64,000 nucleotides of DNA. It comes from Metopolophium dirhodum (taxonomy: Eukaryota; Arthropoda; Insecta; Hemiptera; Aphididae). The translations under genes were made by a program, and so were the position numbers. Of this stretch, positions 58,622-64,000 are shown piece after piece; position 1 is the first letter of the stretch; every line of letters starts with the position of its first letter. The DNA lies in the NCBI RefSeq assembly GCF_019925205.1, contig NC_083560.1, positions 7,440,001-7,504,000 of the forward strand, in the 5' to 3' direction. The notes below the pieces were generated by a model. That model saw nothing but the letters and a program-made list of their open reading frames with translations, searched no databases and was not told where the DNA came from.

Positions 58622-58871
58622 TTTTTTTTTTTTTATTTATTATAGATGATTTGTTTTTATATTGTAAAATATCACTGTAGATATTATTATTATTTTTTTT
58701 TATTTTGTAAAATATCTCTGTAGATATTATGTGGATATTATATTTATTATTATTATTATTGAATTGATTCTAGTTAGGATAGGATAGGATAGTATAGGAT
58801 AGGATAGGATAGTATAGTATAAAGAAATAACTCATTGATATAAAAAAAATAAATAAATATGATATTTATTT
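58622..58871. repeat. Convergent 3' intergenic region with (aggat)n tract
   Basis: Lies between the polymerase stop and the end of the minus-strand block, the same place as the 62-bp array of element 1, but with unrelated repeats: ttgtaaaatat(c)…gtagatatta twice (58664 and 58706), (att)n, and (ggata/ggatagtata)n at 58776-58820. Possible poly(A) signals lie at 58850-58856. Confidence 0.7.
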
Positions 58872-59345
58872 TTACAAATTATTTACAAACCATTTTCTTA
58901 GGCTAAATACTTTATAAAATGAACATTGTTTAGGATTGAAATCCATATGAAAAATACAGCATGGTAAAGTTTCTTCATCACATATTTGGTCTAGTGGAGG
59001 GCACCCCATGTCGTCAATATTGATGATCCCGATGTGAGGAATATACTCTAAAAGAAGTTGTTTTTTCTGATCGCCTTTAACGTATATGAAACTGAACTTT
59101 AGTGAATTCAGTACTCTACCTAGTTCTTCATACTCAACATCCCCATATTCCAAAGATAGTTTGTGATAATTACGCTCCAACCACTTGTTAGTTTTCCGAC
59201 TCTTGTTATCCTGTATTGATTTTGAATTTTTAAAAATCCAATGTTGAGTGGCCCATGTTTCTACATCTACTATAGACATTTCTTTTATCATGTATTTATT
59301 ATCCCTCCCGAGAATGCAATGGAAATCAATGATGGCAGTAGACAT
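58872..59345 (-). CDS. Conserved element protein, possible RNase-H-fold domain, element 2
   Basis: 157 residues, exactly as long as the element 1 copy and similar throughout: DFHC and KEMS at the N-terminus, HWIFK, RKTNKWLERNYHKLSLEYGD in the middle, FIYVKGDQKK, CP-LDQ, then CCIFHMDFNPKQC. GCPPL in this copy is closer to the family pattern I recall (CPxL) than ENCPRL in element 1. Frame intact. It starts five bases after the stop of the coiled-coil gene. A nuclease role is inference only. Confidence 0.8.
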   Translation of the reverse strand: MSTAIIDFHCILGRDNKYMIKEMSIVDVETWATQHWIFKNSKSIQDNKSRKTNKWLERNYHKLSLEYGDVEYEELGRVLNSLKFSFIYVKGDQKKQLLLEYIPHIGIINIDDMGCPPLDQICDEETLPCCIFHMDFNPKQCSFYKVFSLRKWFVNNL

Positions 59346-59350
59346 AATTA

Positions 59351-59629
59351 TTATTTGGATGACAGTACTTCAGGAATTTGTTTCAACTTGTCTGTATTTT
59401 CTTTGATATTTTGTAACAATGCTTTGATTTTTATAAGGTGCTCTTGTATATCATCACACGTTAATTGAAGTGTTTCAACTTGTTCTTCTTGTGTTTGAAT
59501 AGACTTATGATTTTCCTCGAGTAAATTTCCAAATTTATCTAGTCTTATACAATATGATTTGATGGTTTGTTCGAGATTTGTTACAAATTTTCTCGTTTCA
59601 CCAGCCTGTGAACATCCGAACACGTTCAT
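59351..59629 (-). CDS. Small coiled-coil protein, element 2
   Basis: 92 residues from MNVFG, identical in length to the element 1 copy. In-frame sequence extends upstream to a GTG at 59665 but has no ATG, which fixes 59629 as the likely start. The core LLEENHKSIQTQEEQVETLQL is heptad-like and nearly the same as in element 1, so the coiled coil is the conserved part. Function unknown; perhaps a virion fibre or scaffold (inference). It lies 19 bases after the integrase stop. Confidence 0.72.
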   Translation of the reverse strand: MNVFGCSQAGETRKFVTNLEQTIKSYCIRLDKFGNLLEENHKSIQTQEEQVETLQLTCDDIQEHLIKIKALLQNIKENTDKLKQIPEVLSSK

Positions 59630-59648
59630 ACCTAGAGCTCGACTGATG

Positions 59649-60558
59649 CTATTTTCTAATGTCACTCGTATTTATCCAACTATTGTGCGTATTATCAAAC
59701 CCTAGCCATTTTACGAACATCTGTTTTCCCTTCCTACGGATAATTTTCTCGACTAAATAATCGTTTGGGAGATTGGTCTTTTGAATTTCTTCAGAGTAGA
59801 AACAACCTAAAATCGGGTTTCCTGTATAATCTTGTAGTTGATAAGTAGTGGGGGATGTCTTGTTTATTTTGGTTATTTTAAATATTTCTGTGGACCAGCT
59901 CAGTAGATAACCTTTTGTAAATACCCCTTTATATATACTGATACGGACGTTATCACCAATGTTAAATTTAATTTTTCCATTAAGAATCGGACGTTGCTTT
60001 AATTTTACCGAAGAAGGATTGTTATCAGCCTGTCTGGGTGTCATAGATATTGTTCTGTGTTTTGAATTATTATATTCATCAATCATAGATTGTAAAATAG
60101 AAACCCATTCATGTGTTCCTCGTGCAGTGAACTCCCTATACATTTTTTCTTTAATTGATCTGTTAAGGCGTTCAACGATACAGGCCTTCGTTGTACTATA
60201 CGTAGAATATTTATGTATATTGTGTTTCTTCATCAACGCATCGAATGTCGCATTGTAAAATTCTTTACCGTTATCGACCTGTAATAGTTTTGGCGAGCGC
60301 TTGAGTAGTATTTTTGACATTGCATTTGAAACTTCTTTAGCCGTTTTCGACTTTAAAGGTATAGCGAAAGAGTATTTCGTGTAACAATCTATGATAGTTA
60401 GAAAATATTTATAGCCTTTATTCTTTTTAGAATAAGGTATCATTTCCACCAAGTCTGCCTGCCATAGATCGTTTTTACCATCCACATTAACTCTTCGCCT
60501 TGTATAATTTTTTTCTCGCTGGTTTGTGTAGTTCGTTTGCTATATCGCGTTTAGACAT
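59649..60558 (-). pseudogene. Chromodomain integrase with one-base frameshift, element 2
   Basis: The start codon (60558) and first 17 codons agree with element 1, then a run of seven A (T at 60508-60514) replaces six in element 1 and the frame meets a stop seven codons later. From about 60485 the other frame carries the rest: NDLWQADLVEM, LLQVDNGKEF and CIVERLNRSI with all three catalytic residues, then the SH3-like part and chromodomain. A late ATG in front of DGKNDLW could still give a 278-residue protein lacking about 25 N-terminal residues, so some activity cannot be excluded. The frameshift lies in a homopolymer, so a sequencing error is the main alternative. Confidence 0.85.
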
Positions 60559-61261
60559 TTGGAATTCGTTTTATTAAACTCGTTTCATACAATTCTTCGT
60601 AAATTGAAAGTATTTCGTTGGAAAGCCCTGTATTACCGGCAGCTTGTGAGGCTAAAAGAAGTCGTAACCTATCAACCAACTCGTTTGGATCATTCCAATA
60701 TACTAAATTATGCGCTTGTAATTTCACACCCGAACCCGAGGTGAATAGCTTGCTAATAATTTGCTCATACTTTGTACCACCCTTCCTAATTTTTGTTCCG
60801 TCCTGTGTTAAATGTGCTGAAGTATGAATCAGTATTTCTTTATACGTATTTAAGTCATTAGCGGTGTATTGCATTGGATATCTGGAACACAATAACTCGC
60901 TAAGCCCCTGTGTCAGTGTATAAGCGTTTTCTTTCACAATTATTGCACCGTTTTTAAAATGTATTACTTCTGTACCTAATTTGATAATGCCTTGAGAATT
61001 TTTTTTTGGACCATATACTCTATCTTTTTCTTGGTCTTCTAATTTACGAAAATTTGCAAACCGGTTGTCGGCTACGTTGGAAATCATATCATTATCGACT
61101 TTGGAAGTCTGTAATTTGTTCAGAGGTTCGATTATTGGCTGAAGTGTTTGTGATACAAAAGATTGAATATCAGCTTTTCCATGTTTTAATGCAATATACT
61201 TGCGTTTAATATTTTCTTTAGCTTTAATCAATTCACCGAGTACCTCGCCTTTAGACGACAT
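60551..61261 (-). CDS. Conserved Polinton protein of unknown function, element 2
   Basis: 236 residues starting MSSKGEVLGE. The N-terminal helix (KAKENIKRKY-ALKHGKADI) and the C-terminal block (YWNDPNELVDRLRLLLAS, AGNTGLSNEILSIYEEL) are almost the same as in element 1, and the middle is diverged with small gaps. The frame is intact. The last bases form ATGTCTAA with the integrase start. Position and conservation suggest an essential role in the element; the biochemistry is unknown. Confidence 0.85.
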   Translation of the reverse strand: MSSKGEVLGELIKAKENIKRKYIALKHGKADIQSFVSQTLQPIIEPLNKLQTSKVDNDMISNVADNRFANFRKLEDQEKDRVYGPKKNSQGIIKLGTEVIHFKNGAIIVKENAYTLTQGLSELLCSRYPMQYTANDLNTYKEILIHTSAHLTQDGTKIRKGGTKYEQIISKLFTSGSGVKLQAHNLVYWNDPNELVDRLRLLLASQAAGNTGLSNEILSIYEELYETSLIKRIPNV

Positions 61262-61297
61262 ATTTGTGAATGAAGTGTCTTATAAAAAAACAATAGT

Positions 61298-61984
61298 TTA
61301 TATAACAACGAACGTATCAAATCCGTGACGATAGCGACCATTGTCACGTTCACTGTCTTTGTTTATGACAATAAATTCAAATCCTCCTTTACACCAACAT
61401 GAAGTACAAAAGTTTTTAAACTCGGGATATGACACATCACCAGAGCAATGTTCGTTGTAAACATGCTTTAGGTTTGTCTCGTCTTGTTTAAATAAAACAA
61501 TAAAATTTGCGTTATCACGTAAAAGTTGTTTAGGTACTTTTGAATAACTCTGAGCCAAATAGAAAACATCTACTAAATTATGGCGACCTCTGGAAAAGTA
61601 AGTCCTTGCAATCTTCTGGTTTTCAGTAATAATATCATCGAAAATAAACACAGAGTTTGGTAAAGCTTTTTCAGGTTCGATAACTTGCTCGTTTTCGTAG
61701 AACGTGAATAATTGTATTCCATTAATACCTGATAAAATATCACTCAATAATTTATACTTTGGTTGATCCAATGTTTTTGAATATATGTAGACGTTGTGAA
61801 ATCGTATACCATTTATATGTGTTAATAATGTGAATATTAAATTAGTTTTCCCACAGCCTGAAGGGCCCATGATAAGCGCTCTAATCGTATTAGGTAGAAG
61901 CACACCATGTCTTTGTTTTTTATACGAAGTAGGTGGGTCCACGTTTTCAACTGTGAGTTGTATATCTTGTTTAATGAATTTCAT
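61298..61984 (-). CDS. Genome-packaging ATPase (FtsK/HerA, A32-like), element 2
   Basis: 228 residues, same length as the element 1 copy and the best conserved gene of the pair. Walker A GPSGCGKT, Walker B VFIFDD, then ENQKIARTYFSRGRHN and the SYSKVPKQLLRD segment are unchanged. Frame intact. It would drive DNA into the capsid. It is transcribed from the short divergent promoter shared with the PLA2 gene. Confidence 0.95.
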   Translation of the reverse strand: MKFIKQDIQLTVENVDPPTSYKKQRHGVLLPNTIRALIMGPSGCGKTNLIFTLLTHINGIRFHNVYIYSKTLDQPKYKLLSDILSGINGIQLFTFYENEQVIEPEKALPNSVFIFDDIITENQKIARTYFSRGRHNLVDVFYLAQSYSKVPKQLLRDNANFIVLFKQDETNLKHVYNEHCSGDVSYPEFKNFCTSCWCKGGFEFIVINKDSERDNGRYRHGFDTFVVI

Positions 61985-62031
61985 TTTTTAAATAAATATC
62001 CCTGTAACACTAAGAGCGTAATCAGTACACG
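61985..62031. promoter_or_regulatory. 47-bp divergent promoter, ATPase / PLA2 gene, element 2
   Basis: Counterpart of 5796-5843. It keeps an A/T box (ttttttaaataaatat) next to the ATPase and gtaatcagtacac next to the PLA2 ATG, with the TCAGT initiator-like core, while the bases between differ. Conservation of these two ends against a changed middle supports function. Confidence 0.6.
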
Positions 62032-62875
62032 ATGTCACTCGCTCGAAGAAAGACCAAGAATAAAGGTGCTGGTCTTATAAACACGCTTATAAATAAATTA
62101 CCATTAGAGCTTCACGTACCTGGTGAGAGTAAATACACGTATATTAACGTGGTAATGGTAATAATAAAAATAATATTTCTTTATAGGTTATCAATATTGT
62201 GGACCTGGCACAAATTTGAAAAAACGATTAGCTCGCGGAGATAAAGGGGTAAATCCTTTAGACACTGCGTGTAGAGAACACGATATTGCATACGATCTTA
62301 GTAACTCTATCGCAGATCGCAACGAGGCCGATTATATATTAGAGCAACGAGCCTGGGATAGGTTCAAGTCTAAAGATTCGAGTTTAAAAGAAAAAGCTGT
62401 AGCTTGGGGCGTGACTACCGCCATGAAAGTGAAACGTAAAATCGGGGCTGGATGTGGGTTTAAAGCAGCCATCAGAGCAGCTAAAAACGTAATAAAGAAA
62501 AATATCGGTGAAAAAAACCTGATGAAATTAAGTAAAAAGTGTATAACCGTCGCACGAAAAACATTCAAAAATAAAAAGACTAAAGTTCCAAGGGTTATAT
62601 CAATACCAAAAAAGGGTGGAGTGTTGCCGTTAATCCCGATTTTCGCCGGTTTATCAGCACTAGGAGCACTGAGTGGCGGTGTTGCCAACGTTGTCAAGGT
62701 TGCGAATGAATTTAAAAGAAATACGCAATCTCATTTGGGCGGCGGATTATACATCGCGCCGTATAAAGGTAACTCGTATAAAATCGGATCAAGTCTATAT
62801 CTTGCACCATATAAAAGTGGAGGGGATTTGAAAACGAAAAAAACTAGAAAAACGAAAAAAAATAAAAAAAACTAA
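62032..62875 (+). CDS. Virion protein with parvovirus-type phospholipase A2 domain, spliced, element 2
   Basis: Exons 62032-62122 and 62187-62875 (64-bp intron, GTGAGA...TATAG); 259 residues. Exon 1 has the same length (91 bp) and phase as in element 1 although the intron sequence differs. PLA2 motifs: YCGPG calcium loop immediately after the splice, then LDTACREHDIAYD with the catalytic His-Asp. The middle has the same basic region and hydrophobic LPLIPIFAGLSALGAL segment. Two LYL/I-APYK motifs precede a longer lysine tail (KTKKTRKTKK…), the main difference from element 1. Frame intact. Membrane-breaching role by analogy with parvovirus VP1. Confidence 0.9.
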
Positions 62876-62880
62876 TAACT

Positions 62881-63237
62881 ACGTTACCCAGAAGAGCGCT
62901 GTACGATTTCGAACTTATAAAATTTGCATGTTTGAATAAAATACCTCATTTCATCGGCGTGTTTACTCGAGATAGGTTACCCGTACGTCGTAAACGAGTA
63001 GAATCAGCGATTGTTAACTTGGATACGGAAAACGGTACAGGTACTCACTGGGTAGCGTATAGAAAAATCGGAAATCAAGTTGAATATTATGACAGTTTTG
63101 GAAATTTACCACCTCCATTAGAAGTACAACGATATTTTCACGGATGTGACATAAATTTCAATTACAGCAGAGAGCAGAAATATAATACTACAAACTGTGG
63201 ACACTTGTGTTTAAAATTTTTATCATGTATACGATAA
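62881..63237 (+). CDS. Adenain-like maturation cysteine protease, element 2 (no ATG start)
   Basis: Same catalytic pattern as element 1: His in GTHWVAYRK, Asp in YYDSFG, Cys in NTTNCGHLCLKFL. Element 2 has no ATG at all at the N-terminus in frame: where element 1 has ATG (6709) it has AAT, with a TTG just before it. The upstream segment LPRRALYDFELIKFA is conserved. The start given is the shared ACG at 62881, five bases after the PLA2 stop; the frame is closed further up by TAA at 62863. Either a non-AUG start or an upstream exon is needed, or the copy has lost its start. Confidence 0.8.
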   Translation, partial: TLPRRALYDFELIKFACLNKIPHFIGVFTRDRLPVRRKRVESAIVNLDTENGTGTHWVAYRKIGNQVEYYDSFGNLPPPLEVQRYFHGCDINFNYSREQKYNTTNCGHLCLKFLSCIR

Positions 63238-63926
63238 CGTTAAACGGGAACTCGAGTGAATTGTCATGCGACATTTTTCCACCGCTAGAAGTAGAAAGCA
63301 CAGCACAAATATGTCTTTTGAGTCTACAGACAAATAATTCGATACCGAACATTGAACCCGGTTGCAATACTATCGGTTTCCGTAATATGATTGGACAAAG
63401 AGAGGAAGTTATTATACCCACAGGCTCGTATGAGTTTGAAAATTTAGAGACTGTTATAAAAAAAAATATGCCCGATTATATCGACTGGTTTGAATTAAAA
63501 GCAGACAATACCACATTAAAGTGTATAGTCTCGTGTAGTCATGACGTAGACTTATCAGTTGAGAATAGTATAGCGAAGTTATTGGGTTTTAGAAATTATT
63601 TATACACTTCTGGTATTAATCATGAATCTGGAAGTACAGTTAAGATAATGAAAATCAATAGTATAAAAGTAGAGTGCAACTTGATTACTGGTTCATTCTG
63701 TGATGGAGCACCGAGCCAGATCATACATGAACTTTATCCAACTGTCCCACCAGGTTATAAAATCATCGAAGTACCTAGACATCTAGTTTTTTATGCTCTC
63801 AATACGACTTCAATATCTAGAGTATACATCGTGTTAAAAGATCAGAACGATTGTCTAATAAATCTGCGCGGTGAACCAATTACGATTCGATTACAAATAA
63901 CGAGTGGAAATGGCATTAAAGTTTAA
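63225..63926 (+). CDS. Probable penton / minor capsid protein, element 2
   Basis: 233 residues from the ATG at 63225, overlapping the protease stop by 13 bases as in element 1. The sequence is close to the element 1 copy over its whole length (NGNSSELSCDIFPPLEVE, NNSIPNIEPGC, VIIPTGSYE, PITIRLQI). The most variable part is residues 60-90. Intact frame, which contrasts with the broken polymerase and integrase and fits recent inactivation or selection on particle genes. Confidence 0.75.
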   Translation: MYTITLNGNSSELSCDIFPPLEVESTAQICLLSLQTNNSIPNIEPGCNTIGFRNMIGQREEVIIPTGSYEFENLETVIKKNMPDYIDWFELKADNTTLKCIVSCSHDVDLSVENSIAKLLGFRNYLYTSGINHESGSTVKIMKINSIKVECNLITGSFCDGAPSQIIHELYPTVPPGYKIIEVPRHLVFYALNTTSISRVYIVLKDQNDCLINLRGEPITIRLQITSGNGIKV

Positions 63927-64000
63927 TATAAAAAGATCTACAATCAAAAAACCAGTTAGTTTACCGACTGTCGTGAAGAAGTCAACATCTAGACCGAAAA
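63910..64000 (+). CDS. Small basic protein, element 2, cut by the window end
   Basis: Start of the counterpart of 7684-7839: MALKFN, then a two-residue gap relative to element 1, then lysine- and threonine-rich sequence with KKSTSRPK. Thirty codons are visible before the window ends. It overlaps the penton gene by 17 bases, exactly as in element 1. The conserved frame in both elements is the main evidence that this small gene is real. Confidence 0.65.
   Translation, partial: MALKFNIKRSTIKKPVSLPTVVKKSTSRPK

Larger units (their letters stand above)
52030..64000 (+). mobile_element. Polinton/adintovirus-like element 2 (right end outside window)
   Basis: Same gene plan and orientation as element 1, from a LIDC-family gene through polymerase, minus-strand block and plus-strand block; the window ends just before its major capsid gene. 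The left border is approximate (between about 51.4 and 52.4 kb). It carries three separate lesions (polymerase stop, polymerase splice donor, integrase frameshift) and is therefore probably a non-autonomous, decaying copy. Confidence 0.85.

Overview
This window looks like nuclear DNA of an AT-rich insect, most likely an aphid. That is an inference from the A+T level, the abundant short repeat around 'caagtgggtcactgtataatgg', the very short introns (about 50-70 bp) and TTAGG-like fragments. It is not bacterial. Two integrated virus-like mobile elements of the Polinton/Maverick (adintovirus-like) class flank about 40 kb of host repeats and small transposons.

Element 1 (window start to about 12.03 kb) begins inside its protein-primed B-family DNA polymerase gene (1-1956, +). 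A 62-bp tandem repeat follows, then a packed minus-strand block (RNase-H-like protein, coiled-coil protein, DDE integrase with chromodomain, conserved protein, packaging ATPase; 5795 down to 2649). A 48-bp divergent promoter separates this from a packed plus-strand morphogenesis block: PLA2-domain protein, adenain-like protease, probable penton, small basic protein, major capsid protein (5844-9077). Two spliced minus-strand genes of one family I do not recognise (called here the LIDC family, after a shared N-terminal motif) lie at the right end. No break is visible in element 1, apart from the unusual protease start.

Element 2 (about 52 kb to the window end) has the same orientation. It starts with a LIDC-family gene on the plus strand, then a nine-exon DNA polymerase gene with an N-terminal zinc-finger module, then the same minus and plus blocks. 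The window ends before its capsid gene. It is decaying: an in-frame stop and a lost splice donor in the polymerase, and a one-base frameshift in the integrase. The block from RNase-H-like protein to penton is clearly homologous between the elements, but the two polymerases are of different types, so the replication and capsid/integration modules have been exchanged in their history.

The middle (12.03-45.44 kb) is a direct tandem array of three collinear composite units of about 10.6, 13.8 and 8.8 kb, each with its own internal deletions or expansions. It contains no credible host gene. To its right lie a 5'-truncated LINE with a 12-bp target-site duplication, rearranged fragments of the array, an internally deleted DNA transposon with terminal inverted repeats near 390 bp, and a tRNA-like SINE remnant.

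How the element genes would work together (family knowledge): the polymerase copies the linear genome, the integrase inserts it, the ATPase packages it, capsid and penton build an icosahedral particle, the protease matures it, and the PLA2 domain would help a particle cross membranes. The LIDC genes are the part I could not place and the best candidate here for something undescribed.
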